A model generated the notes under the pieces. The model did no database searches. It had not been told where the DNA came from and saw only the letters and a program-made list of their open reading frames with translations. Of a DNA stretch of 64,000 nucleotides, positions 46,487 through 56,606 are shown piece after piece. The position numbers were made by a program, and so were the translations under genes. Every line of letters starts with the position of its first letter. Positions within the stretch are counted from its first letter, which is position 1. The stretch spans positions 2,073,685 through 2,137,684 of the forward strand of contig NZ_CP047080.1 of assembly GCF_030408595.1 (NCBI RefSeq). The letters are read 5' to 3'. This stretch comes from Corynebacterium canis (GTDB taxonomy: Bacteria > Actinomycetota > Actinomycetes > Mycobacteriales > Mycobacteriaceae).

Positions 46487-47898
46487 GGCTGTTCCTCAAC
46501 GAGTTCGTAATACTGTTTCATCGCGATGTGGTACCTGTGTCCCGCCGGCAGCTGGTGATGGCGCCGCGCCTTTTCCTGCGGGGGCGCCTCGCGCGGGGGT
46601 GTGCTCCCCGCCGCCTTCCAAAGATCGAACACAAGCCACAGCACCAGCAGGCCCAAAAACATGGGCACGCTGCGCCCCAAGGTGAGATAGGAAATCCGCG
46701 GCAATTCCATAAACGCGAAGCACAAAATAGGCACGATGAGCAAGGACAATAAATGCCCTCGCGCGGCCTGCCGGAATAGCACGGTGGTAAGGAACGCCAA
46801 TACAAAGAACACCACTATGACCGTGGTCAATGAAAGTTCGCCGACGAGCGGAAATACGGTTCCGATATTGGTCAAGGTGGGGTTTGCGGAGGTTTCCAAT
46901 TGCAGCGCCCACCATTGGTCGAACGAAGTTCCGTCTACGGTATCCACCCCGAACGGCTCCCCGGGGAAATTGTAGAAGGCGTAAAACGCGGTGTGCTGTA
47001 TGCCCTTTTCGTTGGCGATGCGGCCGTAAAGCGCGCCGTTATTCGTGGCGGTGGCGTAATAGGAGATAAACCGGCTGGCAATATAGCCCACGAACGTTTG
47101 GTCGGTCTCCTGGCGGACAAAGGCCCACGAGCGAAAATATTCGCCAAGCGCAAAGAGCCCGAAGACCACCGCCACGGCCACCACGGGGAACACGCGGATG
47201 ACCATGCGGCGCGCATAAGGCCACCGCACGCGGGCCGGCAGCAGGGCCACCGTCAGGATGATGGCGGGCACGGCCACCTCCAAAAACGCGATGCGTTCCG
47301 CATAGAACAGGAAGCGCACCAGGGAAAGCAGCAGCACCGTGATAATCAGGATCGTGGCCCGCTTGCCCGTCAGCCGGGAGCGGACGATGCCCAGCACCGC
47401 CACCAAGGTGCCGCATTGCGTAAAGGTGGTCACGCCCGCGGTGGGCTGGGCGTTTTTCTTTAGCTCGGAGATCGCCCCGGGGTCGCCCTGCACCACGGCC
47501 TGCAACGTGCTGATGGTCAATCCGCTCTGCACCGCCTTGGCGATCCACAGCGCATAGCCCGCCACGGTAAGCGCAAAAAACGCGTACAAAAATACGGTGA
47601 CAATGCGGGTGCGCAGGAAGCGTTGGGTCTGTTCCAGATACGGGGCCGTGGCGGCGGGGCGCATGACCACGCAGCGGCCAACGATGCCGCCGCACACCGC
47701 GGCCACCAGGATGCCCACCACGATGGGGCCGTCGGCCGGGGTGACGTGCTGGGCGGTCTTCCACATTTCGTATTGGCTCGGCCCAACGAACAACACCACG
47801 TATGCCACCACGCACAGGCTGATCAACATCAATACCATCGGATTGGCCCACCAGGGGAATTGGATCCGCTGGTGCTCGGCCACGGGCAGCTTAGGCAT
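46483..47898 (-). CDS. Wzy-like polysaccharide polymerase
   Basis: A 471-residue membrane protein with about 11-12 hydrophobic segments and a large periplasmic-type loop (about 260-330, ETDQTFVGYIASRFISYYATATNNG and the PGEPFGVDTVDG region). That topology, and its place between Wzz-like and GT genes, fits the O-antigen polymerase (Wzy) that joins repeat units outside the membrane. The hydrophilic C-terminus (KAAGSTPPREAPPQEKARRH) is cytoplasmic. No motif is decisive, as Wzy proteins are poorly conserved. Confidence 0.78.
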   Translation of the reverse strand: MPKLPVAEHQRIQFPWWANPMVLMLISLCVVAYVVLFVGPSQYEMWKTAQHVTPADGPIVVGILVAAVCGGIVGRCVVMRPAATAPYLEQTQRFLRTRIVTVFLYAFFALTVAGYALWIAKAVQSGLTISTLQAVVQGDPGAISELKKNAQPTAGVTTFTQCGTLVAVLGIVRSRLTGKRATILIITVLLLSLVRFLFYAERIAFLEVAVPAIILTVALLPARVRWPYARRMVIRVFPVVAVAVVFGLFALGEYFRSWAFVRQETDQTFVGYIASRFISYYATATNNGALYGRIANEKGIQHTAFYAFYNFPGEPFGVDTVDGTSFDQWWALQLETSANPTLTNIGTVFPLVGELSLTTVIVVFFVLAFLTTVLFRQAARGHLLSLLIVPILCFAFMELPRISYLTLGRSVPMFLGLLVLWLVFDLWKAAGSTPPREAPPQEKARRHHQLPAGHRYHIAMKQYYELVEEQP

Positions 47899-48574
47899 CT
47901 TCGGACCCCCTGCGTAGCTGCGGCAGCCGCGCGCTGACCACCACCACGGTGAATCCTATAATCATGCCGAGGACGGTGCCGGACACCGGCCAATCCGCAC
48001 CCACTCCGGCGTAATAGGCGGTTATGCCCGCCGGTTCCGTGGGCGCGATGCCGGTGTCTAGGTACACGGACCCGCGGTGCTGGTCCAGGTATTGCTGCAT
48101 GGTGACAAAGACACGCACCGCCACCACGGAGCTAATCCGGGGGTCCTTGGACGTGACCCGCAGCGTGATGGTCCGCGCGGCGCGGGTGGCGGTGCTGGTC
48201 ACCTCGAAGGAGTCCTCGGCCACCCCGGAATTGGCCACCAACAGCCGCTGGAAGTCCGGGGACTCCACCGCGCCACCCAAAAACACCGTGTCATCGCGGG
48301 TTTTTCCAAGGGCGATCAGGCGCTGGTGCTCATCGGGATCCTCGATGCGCGGATTGGTCACCAGGATTTTCGTATCCACCACATAGGTGATGTCCCGGGT
48401 GCGCAGATACGATTGCCCGATTTCCCACCCGGTAAGCGCGAACACCGGAATGCACAACCAGGCCACCAGCCGCACGGCGATGCGCTGCCACCGGGCGCTA
48501 CCAAAATCATTGTTCCACCAGCTAAGCAGCGCCTTAAGGCGCGCCGGCCGCCGCAAAGCTTCGCGTAATTTCAT
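47891..48574 (-). CDS. Wzz-like polysaccharide chain-length protein
   Basis: A 227-residue protein with two transmembrane helices, about 35-52 and 195-215, enclosing an extracytoplasmic domain. This is the Wzz / YveK polysaccharide co-polymerase layout. The second helix is followed by a short basic tail, with no kinase domain fused. Its partner tyrosine kinase is not encoded in the window. The start is fixed by a four-base overlap with the GT4 gene, and it overlaps the polymerase start by 8 bases. Confidence 0.8.
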   Translation of the reverse strand: MKLREALRRPARLKALLSWWNNDFGSARWQRIAVRLVAWLCIPVFALTGWEIGQSYLRTRDITYVVDTKILVTNPRIEDPDEHQRLIALGKTRDDTVFLGGAVESPDFQRLLVANSGVAEDSFEVTSTATRAARTITLRVTSKDPRISSVVAVRVFVTMQQYLDQHRGSVYLDTGIAPTEPAGITAYYAGVGADWPVSGTVLGMIIGFTVVVVSARLPQLRRGSEDA

Positions 48575-49608
48575 AAGGCGGTAGCGAGTTCGTACGCGCG
48601 GATCAGCGCTTGTCGCTGGTTTTCAAAGGTATGTTCCGCCAAGAGCGGGTCCCAATACCAAGCCAATGGCTCGTTCAGGTCGAGTTGGGCGAGCACTTTC
48701 GCGGCGGCCTGGTCCGCGTCGTCGAAACGCGCGCACGTGGGGCACTCGCGCAGCGGAGCAATATCGGCGACGATGGTGGGCACACGGGCGGTAATTGCCT
48801 CAAGGATCACCATGGGGAAGCCGTCCCAGCGGGAGGTGTACAGGAGCATGGACAACGCCGTGATGCGCCGCTGCAATTCCTCGCTGCTCAGCCAGCCCGT
48901 CACGTGGACGCCGGCGGCGGTAAGGCGGATGCGCTGCTCCTCGTCGCCGTCGCCGATCCATTCGAATTCGACGTCGGCGCGCTGTTCGCGAACGCGCCGC
49001 ACAATGCTAAGGAAACGCTCAGGATCGCGGTATTCATTGATGCGCCCCACCATGCCAACCACCTTGCGCCCCGCACACGCTTGCCATTCGTATCGACGCG
49101 CCGGGTGGTCCAGCGGCAACGCATTCGGCACCGTGACCACGGGGACCCGGCCGTTCAAACGTGCAAGCAGGTCGCGCTCGTGCACGGAACAGGCTGCAAA
49201 CACATCGGTATTCATGGAAAGCAGCTTTTCCACGGCATGCAAAAGCGCCCGTTTGGGCGGCGAGAAATCCGGACGTCCGTACGAAATCGCGTGTGGGGTA
49301 TACACCACGGGAACCTCCGAACCCAGCGCCCCCAGCCGCGCATACACCCCAGCGTACGAGGAGTGTGCGTGCAGGACATCGGGCCGCAATTCGTGCAATT
49401 GTTTGGCCACGGCACGGATCGCCCGCGCGTGGTTATGCGGCAGCTGAATGAATTGTTTGCTCCCCGCCACGGTGCGCATGGCAAGGTTGTGCCCGCGCCG
49501 AGAATTTCCAAGCACAATGTGCTCCAGGTTCGGTGTCGCCTTCACGTAGCCTTCCAGGGCGGTCAGAACGCCTCCGGCGAGGCATTCCGCCACATGTAAA
49601 ACCCGCAT
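48571..49608 (-). CDS. Glycosyltransferase family 4 (first gene of the polysaccharide operon)
   Basis: A 345-residue GT-B enzyme starting MRVLHVAECLAGGVLTALEG. The N-terminal domain has DVLHAHSSYAGVYARLGA, and the C-terminal donor site VGMVGRINEYRDPERFL (about 180) and YTSRWDGFPMVILEA (about 255). GGAAGGAAAAC precedes the ATG, and an in-frame extension to 49659 is unsupported. It leads a seven-gene operon in which every junction overlaps by 1-8 bases. Confidence 0.92.
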   Translation of the reverse strand: MRVLHVAECLAGGVLTALEGYVKATPNLEHIVLGNSRRGHNLAMRTVAGSKQFIQLPHNHARAIRAVAKQLHELRPDVLHAHSSYAGVYARLGALGSEVPVVYTPHAISYGRPDFSPPKRALLHAVEKLLSMNTDVFAACSVHERDLLARLNGRVPVVTVPNALPLDHPARRYEWQACAGRKVVGMVGRINEYRDPERFLSIVRRVREQRADVEFEWIGDGDEEQRIRLTAAGVHVTGWLSSEELQRRITALSMLLYTSRWDGFPMVILEAITARVPTIVADIAPLRECPTCARFDDADQAAAKVLAQLDLNEPLAWYWDPLLAEHTFENQRQALIRAYELATAL

Positions 49609-49729
49609 GTTTTCCTTCCGTGTCGCCGCCACGCCGTCATCTTGCGCGCAATACTGCATAGTAAAACTAAATGGGCTTCTAAAGGAAATCTAATAGATGC
49701 TTATTAAGTTGTGAACATGACACGGCCGA

Positions 49730-49752
49730 AAAAGCAGTTTTCTCAGGAAAAC
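49730..49752 (-). terminator. Possible terminator after the RhtA-like gene
   Basis: On the minus strand GTTTTC-CTGA-GAAAAC forms a 6 bp stem with a 4-base loop, followed by TGCTTTTTC. It lies about 85 bases downstream of the exporter stop and before the polysaccharide operon. The stem is AT-rich and thus weak. Confidence 0.4.
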
Positions 49753-49834
49753 GCATATACATTCAGTAGCAGCAGGCAAGGAAACGGGCGCGAAAGAGTC
49801 GCATATATCACAATCGCTACCGCCCCCGAATGCG

Positions 49835-50662
49835 TCATTGCTTGCGCAGCGCCACCGCGGCGACCACCGCGCCGATGCCCACCATCTCCGCCACGCTCAG
49901 CACCTGGCCGAGCGCCACCGCCCCCAGCAGCGCGGCCGTCAACGGCAGCAGGGCGAGCAGCACCGCGAAATAATCGGGGCTGGTGATGCGCAGGATCACC
50001 TGGTCCAAGCTGTATGGGATCACCGCGCTCAGCAGGCCGAGGCCCGCGGCAAGCGCGAGGAGCTGCCACGTGGCCATGCCCACGCCGTGCTGCGGCCAGG
50101 CGAGCACGGCCAGCGGGATGGCCAGCACGCCGGCCCAGCAGAAGCTCACGGCCAGGCTGTTTTTCGAACGTTCTTTTGCCACGCGGGCGCCCACCACGAT
50201 ATAGAGGGCCCACAGCGCGGCGGCGAGCAGGGCGAACAAAACCCCGTAGGCGCTTGCGGACCATTGCGCCCCCGACAGCACCAGCACCCCGCCGCCCGCA
50301 AGCACCAGCGCCAACCAATCGCGCACGCTACGGCTCCCCCACGCGGCCACGGCAATGGGGCCCAAAAATTCGATCGCCACGGCAGTGCCTAGGGGCAGTT
50401 CCGAAATCGCCTCGTAGAAGGCCATGTTCATACCGAGCGTGACCACGCCGAAAACCGCAGCTACAGCGCCCGCGCGCCCGAAAAACTCGGCGATCTTTGG
50501 GCGGCGCAGCACCAGCAAGAGCAGGCCGGCGGCGGCGATGCGCAGCCAAGCCACCACCGACGGCGGCAGCACATCGAACAAACCTACGGCTACCGCAGCG
50601 CCGGCGTACATGGACAGCCCGGACACCACCATCAGCACCGGCGCGGCGAAACGTTGACCCAT
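49835..50662 (-). CDS. RhtA-like EamA-family exporter
   Basis: A 275-residue membrane protein with about ten helices in two EamA halves. ELPLGTAVAIEFLGPIAVA (about 90) and LSAVIPYSLDQVILR (about 210) are characteristic of the RhtA threonine/homoserine exporter branch. It sits alone between a terminator-like hairpin and the beta-helix gene. Substrate is inferred from family only; other amino acids or small metabolites are possible. Confidence 0.85.
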   Translation of the reverse strand: MGQRFAAPVLMVVSGLSMYAGAAVAVGLFDVLPPSVVAWLRIAAAGLLLLVLRRPKIAEFFGRAGAVAAVFGVVTLGMNMAFYEAISELPLGTAVAIEFLGPIAVAAWGSRSVRDWLALVLAGGGVLVLSGAQWSASAYGVLFALLAAALWALYIVVGARVAKERSKNSLAVSFCWAGVLAIPLAVLAWPQHGVGMATWQLLALAAGLGLLSAVIPYSLDQVILRITSPDYFAVLLALLPLTAALLGAVALGQVLSVAEMVGIGAVVAAVALRKQ

Positions 50663-50702
50663 AGCGTCCCAGTGTAACTTCCCGCTTAGCGACGCCGCGC
50701 CC

Positions 50703-51863
50703 TTACGGCACCTCTAAATCGCCGACGAACAGCGTGACGAACTTCTTATCGAACACGACGGGATACCCCATAAACCCACCGGCATTGGTCTGGCTGGCAA
50801 TCACCGCGGCCTTCAGCTGCCGCGGCGAACCCGTAAAGTACATTTCCGTGCCCGGATCGGGCTCCACCTCTTCCCCCTCGCAATAGCGCAGCACCTCGCG
50901 GTAGGTGTTCGGGCCCACGTGATCGAAGTAGAACGTGGATTCGTAGCCGCCGGTAAAACACTGCCGCGCGGGATCGAACACAAATACGCCGTCGGTGAAT
51001 TCCTGCCCGGCGCGGGCATCCAATTCCTCCGTGGTAAGCGTATCCGGGATATCCAATTCGATATCTTCGCCCGCGCGCGCGGTACCGCTGAACCGGCCCG
51101 CGCACACATGGGCCTTGCCGCTCAGCTGCGCATAGCCGAACACCTGCGCCCCGCCTTCCACGGCGGCCAGGCCGGAAACCCATGCGTGCCCAAATATGCG
51201 GGCGCTGCCCAGCACCTGCGATTGCCCGAAGGCGCGCGCATTTTCGAACACTTGCGCGTCTTCGTGGATCCAGGATTGGCCGGCAACCTGAGCATTGCCA
51301 AATACCTGCGATTGCCCGGATACCCAGGCCTGTTCCGTCACGGTGGCGTGCGTAAACACGCCGGCCATGCCGCCCACGCGGGCCCGCCCCTGCACCGAAG
51401 CGCAACCGAACAATCGCGCGTGGTCGCCGACCCAGCACTCGCCGAACACCCGGGCGTTTTCAAAGACGCGCGCGTCGCCCGCCACGGTGCACGGATTGGG
51501 GCCGGATCGCCACACCGTCGCATTACCGAACACCTGCGCGGAATCCGTGATGTCCCCGGACACCATGGCATGGCCAAACACCTTGGCGGTGCCGGATACC
51601 TTCGAGCGCCCGCGCACCTGGGCATGCTCGTACACCTCGGCCTCCCCACACACCACGGCCTCGTCGGTGATGGTGGCATCGCCGTACACTTTCGCATCGT
51701 CGGCGACCCACGCGTCGTCGGAAAGGTTTTCGTGCTGCTCCACCCAACCCCCGAGCACGCCGGGGAGCACGCCACAATGCCGCAAGAATTTCAGGGCCCG
51801 AATGCGGCGCAAGGTCCGTCCACGGTATTCGCAAGTTTCGCCAGTCAATTCAAAATGCGCCAT
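50703..51863 (-). CDS. Hexapeptide-repeat left-handed beta-helix protein
   Basis: A 386-residue protein from the ATG MAHFELTGE. From about residue 45 to 270 it is an almost unbroken series of hexapeptide-type units, for example DAKVYG, AQVFGN, AQVAGQ and ARIFGH, with Val/Ile at the turn position. Such units predict a left-handed beta-helix of roughly a dozen coils. A C-terminal alpha/beta part (about 285-386, YFDHVGPNTYREVLRYCEGEE) carries no catalytic motif known to me. No acyl-CoA site of the usual hexapeptide acyltransferases is recognised. Structural or polymer-forming roles are more likely than catalysis. Confidence 0.75.
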   Translation of the reverse strand: MAHFELTGETCEYRGRTLRRIRALKFLRHCGVLPGVLGGWVEQHENLSDDAWVADDAKVYGDATITDEAVVCGEAEVYEHAQVRGRSKVSGTAKVFGHAMVSGDITDSAQVFGNATVWRSGPNPCTVAGDARVFENARVFGECWVGDHARLFGCASVQGRARVGGMAGVFTHATVTEQAWVSGQSQVFGNAQVAGQSWIHEDAQVFENARAFGQSQVLGSARIFGHAWVSGLAAVEGGAQVFGYAQLSGKAHVCAGRFSGTARAGEDIELDIPDTLTTEELDARAGQEFTDGVFVFDPARQCFTGGYESTFYFDHVGPNTYREVLRYCEGEEVEPDPGTEMYFTGSPRQLKAAVIASQTNAGGFMGYPVVFDKKFVTLFVGDLEVP

Positions 51864-51988
51864 CGTTGATTCCAATCTCCAACGTCTCTCCACTGCGCGG
51901 CCACAGACGCAAAGCCACCCGTGCCGTTCCCCCAAACTACCGCCCTTGCCTGCGGTGTGGCGCGACCGCTACCCCCAGCCCTCCCGAA

Positions 51989-52018
51989 CCCCGGGCCGCG
52001 TGTATGCGGTGCCCGGGG
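51989..52018 (-). terminator. GC-rich hairpin after ileS
   Basis: CCCCGGGC and GCCCGGGG form a perfect 8 bp stem around a 14-base loop that itself has a CGC / GCG stem, 11 bases after the ileS stop. There is no T tract. Hairpins without a T tract are common ends in actinobacteria. Confidence 0.5.
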
Positions 52019-52028
52019 CCAATGCGAA

Positions 52029-55000
52029 CTACTCGGCTGCCACTTTTGCCAACGTGGCAGTGACGCCTTCGATGATATCCAGACCCGCGATGGATTCGTC
52101 CGTGATTGCGAAGGAAGTGGCCAGCACCTCGCCCGCGATATAGTCCTGGTGGCGCTGCGCCCACGCCACCTTATCCGCAGGCACGCTCACCGTGACGGTA
52201 ATGCGGTCCGAAACCTCAAAGCCGGATTGCTTGCGGGCGTCCTGCAGGCCGCGGATCAGGTCCGCCGCCCACCCCTCGGCCTCGAGGGCTACGGTGACAT
52301 TACGATCGACGAGCACAAGCCCGTCCACACCTTCGATTTGCGCGGTGCATTCGGGGTCCGCCACCACGAGGCGCTCGGTGAATTCGCCTTCCTGCAGTTC
52401 GATACCATCGGCGATTACCGCGGCGTCGACACGCTGATAATCGCCGGCCTTAACCGCGCGGATGGCGCGCTGCACGTCCTTGCCCAGGCGCGGCCCGGCC
52501 ACCCGCGCATTCACCACCACTTCGAAGTGCCCGATGGCGTCAACATCGTCGGTAAGCACCACTTCCTTGACATTGACCTCCTCCTTGATGATGTACGCGA
52601 ACGGCTCCAGGCGCGCGGACTCCGGCAGCGCCACCGTCAGCTTCGGCAGCGGCAGGCGATTGCGCAATTTGTTCGCCTTGCGTATCGACGACGCGGCGGA
52701 ACAGACACTGCGCACCTCGTCCATCGTGCGCACCAAGGCATCGTCCGCCGGGAACTCGGAGGCCTTCGGGTAATCGGCCAAGTGTACGGAACGCTCGCCG
52801 GTGAGCCCGCGCCAGATCACCTCCGTGGCCATGGGCAATAGCGGCGCCGCCACGCGGGTCAGGGTTTCCAACACCGTGAACAGGGTGTCGAATGCCTCGG
52901 GGTATTCCTCGTCGCCGGCCCAGAAGCGATCGCGGGAACGGCGCACATACCAGTTGGTGAGCGCGTCGCAGAACCAGCGCACCTCGTCGCACGCACGGGC
53001 GATATCGGAGGCGTCCAAAGCCTCTTGGCACGCCGCCACAAGGTTGTGGAGCTTGGCCAAAATATAGCGGTCGAGCACATTGGTGGAGGCGGTGGACCAC
53101 CGCGCGGGCTTGCCGGAATACAGCTGCAGGAAGGTGTATGCGTTCCACATGGGCAGCAACGCCTGGCGCACGCCTTCCCGGATGCCCTGCTCGGTGACAA
53201 TCAGGTTGCCGCCGCGCAGGATGGGGCTGGACATAAGGAACCAGCGCATCGCGTCGGAACCGTCGCGTTCGAACACTTCATTGACGTTCGGGTAGTTGCC
53301 CTTGGACTTGGACATCTTCAGCCCGTCATCGCCGAGAACGATACCGTGTGCGACGACCTTCTTATAGGACGGGCAATCGAAAAGCGCGGTGGCCAGCACG
53401 TGCATGGTGTAGAACCAGCCGCGGGATTGGCCCGAGTATTCCACGATGAAATCCGCCTGGTTGTGGGTATCGAACCAGTCTTTGTTTTCGAACGGGTAAT
53501 GCTTCTGCGCAAAGGTCATGGAACCGGACTCGAACCAGCAGTCCAGCACCTCGGGGACACGGCGCATCATGGACTTTCCGGTCGGGTCGTCCGGATTCGG
53601 GCGCACCAGCTCATCGATATAGGGGCGGTGCAGCGAGGTGGGACGAACGCCGAAATCGCGCTCCAGTTCGTCCAGCGAACCGTATACGTCTACGCGCGGG
53701 TACTCCTCGGAATCGGAGACCCAGACCGGGATCGGGGAACCCCAATAACGGTTGCGGGAAATGTTCCAGTCGCGCGCACCCTCCAGCCACTTGCCGAACT
53801 GCCCGTCGCGCATATGTGCGGGCATCCATTCGATCTGCTCGTGGTTGAGCTCCACCATGCGGTCGCGGAACTTGGTCACGGCGACGAACCACGAGGGCAG
53901 CGCCATATAGATCAAGGGTTGCCCAGAGCGCCAGGAGTGCGGGTAGGAGTGCTCGATGGTCTCGTGGCGCAGGACGCGGCGTGCCGCCTTGAGATCGCGG
54001 ATGATGTTCTTGTTCGCATCGAAGACCAGCTGGCCCTCGTAGTCTGGGACCAGCGAGGTGAATTTGCCGTCCATGTCCACGGGGATAACAAGTTCGATAT
54101 CCTCGGCGGCGCAGGTGTTTAAGTCGTCCTCACCGAAGGCGGGTGCCTGGTGGACGATGCCGGTGCCGTCCTCGGTGGTGACATAGTCCGCGGCAAGCAC
54201 GCGGAATGCATTGGGGTGGTCGCGGAAGAATCCGAACACCGGTTCGTAGGTTAGGCCGACGAGGTCTGCGCCCTTATGGGTGGATAGCACCTCGTACTCG
54301 CCGAGCTCCTTGGCGTAGCCGCCGACGAGGTTTTCGGCCACCAAGAACCGTTCGCCAACAAATTCGGATAGCCCGCCGGGGCCGGCCTTGACCACCGCAT
54401 AGGACACCGCCGGGTTCACGGCCAGCGCAAGGTTGGACGGCAGGGTCCACGGGGTGGTCGTCCACGCTAGGGCGTTTACCCCGATAAACTCCTCCGGCCC
54501 GCCGGTGATGGGCATGGTAACGGTGAGCGCGGGGTCTTGGCGCATCTTGTAGGAATCGTCGAGGCGGGTTTCCTGATTAGACAGCGGCGTGTGCTCTGCC
54601 CACGAGTACGGCAGCACGCGAAAACCCTGGTAGATCAGGCCCTTGTCGTACAGGGTTTTAAACGCCCACATAACGGATTGCATGAACCCGAGGTCCATGG
54701 TCTTGTAGCCGTTTTCGAAGTCCACCCAGCGGGCTTGGCGGGTGACGTAGTTCTTCCACTCCTCGGTGTATTCGAGGACCGACTTGGCGCAATATTCATT
54801 GAACTTTTCCAGGCCCATGGCCTCGATCTCGCCCTTGTCCTTGATGCCGAGTTGCTTTTCGGCCTCCAGTTCCGCAGGCAGACCATGGCAATCCCAACCG
54901 AACACACGGGCTACCTTCTTGCCGCGCATGGTTTGGTACCGGGGAATGATGTCTTTGACATATCCGGTGAGCAAGTGGCCGTAGTGCGGCAGGCCGTTCG

Positions 55001-55172
55001 CAAAAGGCGGACCGTCGTAGAACACGAATTCCGGTGCGCCATCGCGCGCATCGATGGAGGCCTGGAAGGTTTTATCCGCCTCCCAAAACTCGAGGACGCG
55101 CTGTTCCATGTCTGGGAACCGGCTGGAACCCCCCGTAAGATCGACGCGGGGGTACACGCCACCAACTGCCAT
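52029..55172 (-). CDS. ileS: Isoleucyl-tRNA synthetase IleS
   Basis: A class I synthetase of 1047 residues, the long actinobacterial (eukaryote-like) form. [16 protein letters not shown] (about 50) is the HIGH-type motif, and [12 protein letters not shown] (about 600) the KMSKS loop, with the CP1 editing domain between. The [13 protein letters not shown] at 55172 has AAGGAG 9 bases upstream; an in-frame extension to 55265 runs through the T-box leader and is not coding. Expression is set by that T-box: uncharged tRNA-Ile should expose the ribosome-binding site. Confidence 0.97.
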   Translation of the reverse strand: MAVGGVYPRVDLTGGSSRFPDMEQRVLEFWEADKTFQASIDARDGAPEFVFYDGPPFANGLPHYGHLLTGYVKDIIPRYQTMRGKKVARVFGWDCHGLPAELEAEKQLGIKDKGEIEAMGLEKFNEYCAKSVLEYTEEWKNYVTRQARWVDFENGYKTMDLGFMQSVMWAFKTLYDKGLIYQGFRVLPYSWAEHTPLSNQETRLDDSYKMRQDPALTVTMPITGGPEEFIGVNALAWTTTPWTLPSNLALAVNPAVSYAVVKAGPGGLSEFVGERFLVAENLVGGYAKELGEYEVLSTHKGADLVGLTYEPVFGFFRDHPNAFRVLAADYVTTEDGTGIVHQAPAFGEDDLNTCAAEDIELVIPVDMDGKFTSLVPDYEGQLVFDANKNIIRDLKAARRVLRHETIEHSYPHSWRSGQPLIYMALPSWFVAVTKFRDRMVELNHEQIEWMPAHMRDGQFGKWLEGARDWNISRNRYWGSPIPVWVSDSEEYPRVDVYGSLDELERDFGVRPTSLHRPYIDELVRPNPDDPTGKSMMRRVPEVLDCWFESGSMTFAQKHYPFENKDWFDTHNQADFIVEYSGQSRGWFYTMHVLATALFDCPSYKKVVAHGIVLGDDGLKMSKSKGNYPNVNEVFERDGSDAMRWFLMSSPILRGGNLIVTEQGIREGVRQALLPMWNAYTFLQLYSGKPARWSTASTNVLDRYILAKLHNLVAACQEALDASDIARACDEVRWFCDALTNWYVRRSRDRFWAGDEEYPEAFDTLFTVLETLTRVAAPLLPMATEVIWRGLTGERSVHLADYPKASEFPADDALVRTMDEVRSVCSAASSIRKANKLRNRLPLPKLTVALPESARLEPFAYIIKEEVNVKEVVLTDDVDAIGHFEVVVNARVAGPRLGKDVQRAIRAVKAGDYQRVDAAVIADGIELQEGEFTERLVVADPECTAQIEGVDGLVLVDRNVTVALEAEGWAADLIRGLQDARKQSGFEVSDRITVTVSVPADKVAWAQRHQDYIAGEVLATSFAITDESIAGLDIIEGVTATLAKVAAE

Positions 55173-55194
55173 TTTGTTCGTCTCCTTGCAAAAA

Positions 55195-55385
55195 GTTCTG
55201 TCACTTATTGCTGGGACGCACCAAAAAGCGCGCGGTACCACCCGGCTTGAGTGTGTGCAAAACACTCCACTTCGTTTAAGGGTCTATCACGGTCCCACCC
55301 GTCCGGTTCTACTGAGCACACCCTCGTGCCGTTCTTCCGAAAGCTCCCCGGTGATTGCCGGATCATCGCCACTTCCGCACACTAG
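55195..55385 (-). promoter_or_regulatory. T-box riboswitch leader of ileS
   Basis: The leader contains the T-box consensus TGGTACCGCG (55231-55240, minus strand), which pairs with the tRNA acceptor end. A specifier loop region has an ATC codon (55353-55355) in CCGGCAATCACCGGGG, matching isoleucine. A long Stem I and an antisequestor that can hide the AAGGAG at the ileS start are present. Actinobacterial ileS T-boxes act on translation, and no terminator is seen here. Confidence 0.9.
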
Positions 55386-55386
55386 C

Positions 55387-55542
55387 TTAACGCCTAGTGC
55401 GAATCACATCCCAAATCCACAGGACAAAGCCTATTCCGGCGACCAAAATCAGCAGATACGACCAGATGTCGGATTCTGCCTGCACTGCTATGACCAGCAG
55501 CACCAGCGCGACCAGTGCGACCAGCACTGCGGCTATGAGCAC
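55387..55542 (-). CDS. Small membrane protein between divIVA and ileS
   Basis: A 51-residue protein with a GTG start and an AAAGGAG site 6 bases upstream. Two hydrophobic helices (about 1-20, very Val/Leu/Ala-rich, and 29-44, LLILVAGIGFVLWIW) surround QAESDIWSY, and a basic end VIRTRR follows. It lies after a hairpin behind divIVA and just before the ileS leader, on the same strand. The gene is too short for routine calling. Function unknown. Confidence 0.75.
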   Translation of the reverse strand: MLIAAVLVALVALVLLVIAVQAESDIWSYLLILVAGIGFVLWIWDVIRTRR

Positions 55543-55560
55543 CCCATTCTCCTTTCGCGC

Positions 55561-55591
55561 GGAAAGGCCCTACAGCGCTTGCTGAAGGGCC
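55561..55591 (-). terminator. Hairpin after divIVA
   Basis: GGCCCT-T-CAGC-AAGC-GCTG-T-AGGGCC forms a 26-base hairpin on the minus strand 15 bases after the divIVA stop, followed by only TTTCC. It may be a weak terminator or an RNA-stabilising end before the small membrane gene, whose GTG follows within 25 bases. Confidence 0.55.
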
Positions 55592-55605
55592 GGGTCGCGT
55601 CGCGA

Positions 55606-56469
55606 CTAGTTATCGTCGGCACCGTGCGGTGCCGCAGTGCCTCGAGTAGATAGCTCTTCGAGCTGGCTTTCGAGGTAGGTCTTGAGGCGAGTACGGTACT
55701 CGCGTTCGAAGGTACGCAGCTCTGCAATGCGGCCTTCCAGCGCGGCCTGCTGCTTCTTGACGGTAGCCATGATCTCGGTGTGCTTACGCTCAGCATCCAG
55801 CTGCAAGGCGTTTGCTTTATCCTCAGCTTGGCGGATCTGCGCCTCAGCTCGTTCGGTGGCCTCGAGGATCATAGATGTGGAGTCCTGCTTAGCCTTTGCA
55901 AGCATCGCCTCGGACTTCTCAGTGGCGTCAGCGACCTTTGTAGAGGCTTCACTGTTCGCGCGGGAAATTGTGCGCTCAGAGGCGACGTTAGCTTGCGCAA
56001 CGGTACGCTCTGCCTCGGCGCGTGCGGTTTCCAACATATTGTGGGATTCCGCGCGGGCATCGCTGGTAAGGCGATCCGCCATTTCTTGCGCAAGGCCCAG
56101 CACGCGGGCAGCCTGCAGGTTCGTATCGGCGGCGGGCTCGGGGGCCTTATGCTCCTCAACCCACTTGGCCTGCTTAGCTTCGTATTCGGCACGCAATTCG
56201 GACTCAAGCTCCGCGCGAATGCGCTGACGGATCGCGGCTTCGTCAACCTGGGGAACGGCAGCAATGGGGGCGGGTCCACCTCCCTGGGCGAGCTCTGCGC
56301 GGAGTTCGTCGACCTGCTGGCGCAGATCATGATTCTCTTCGTGAAGCTGGCCGAGGGTGTCTTCCACCAGATCGAGGAACTGGTCGACCTCGTCCTCGTT
56401 GTAGCCACGCTTTCCAATCGGCGGCTTGCTGAAAGCCACGTTGTGCACTTCAGCTGGAGTCAGCAGCAT
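55606..56469 (-). CDS. divIVA: DivIVA / Wag31 polar growth protein
   Basis: A 287-residue coiled-coil protein that marks curved membrane at cell poles and recruits peptidoglycan synthesis in corynebacteria. The N-terminal membrane-binding domain ([17 protein letters not shown] and [17 protein letters not shown]) is nearly invariant. The rest is mainly coiled coil (about 30-70 and 125-265, with heptads rich in Ala/Glu/Lys), broken by a disordered segment. It is essential in C. glutamicum. It has its own likely promoter in the 254 bp gap upstream. Confidence 0.96.
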   Translation of the reverse strand: MLLTPAEVHNVAFSKPPIGKRGYNEDEVDQFLDLVEDTLGQLHEENHDLRQQVDELRAELAQGGGPAPIAAVPQVDEAAIRQRIRAELESELRAEYEAKQAKWVEEHKAPEPAADTNLQAARVLGLAQEMADRLTSDARAESHNMLETARAEAERTVAQANVASERTISRANSEASTKVADATEKSEAMLAKAKQDSTSMILEATERAEAQIRQAEDKANALQLDAERKHTEIMATVKKQQAALEGRIAELRTFEREYRTRLKTYLESQLEELSTRGTAAPHGADDN

Positions 56470-56606
56470 GGACGGTTCCCTTCGCGTGTCGATTCAAAGC
56501 CCCGAATGAGAGGCCCTTTAGCTTCAGGGGGGACCCTAAAGCGCTTTGTTCAGATAGTCGCAAGTGTAACCCAATTGAAACCCTTGCGCACTGCATTACA
56601 TAGCTC

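Noticed and set aside
55173..55265. Upstream extension of ileS by 31 residues
   Set aside because: It is translated through the T-box core and has no ribosome-binding site. The canonical start at 55172 has AAGGAG.
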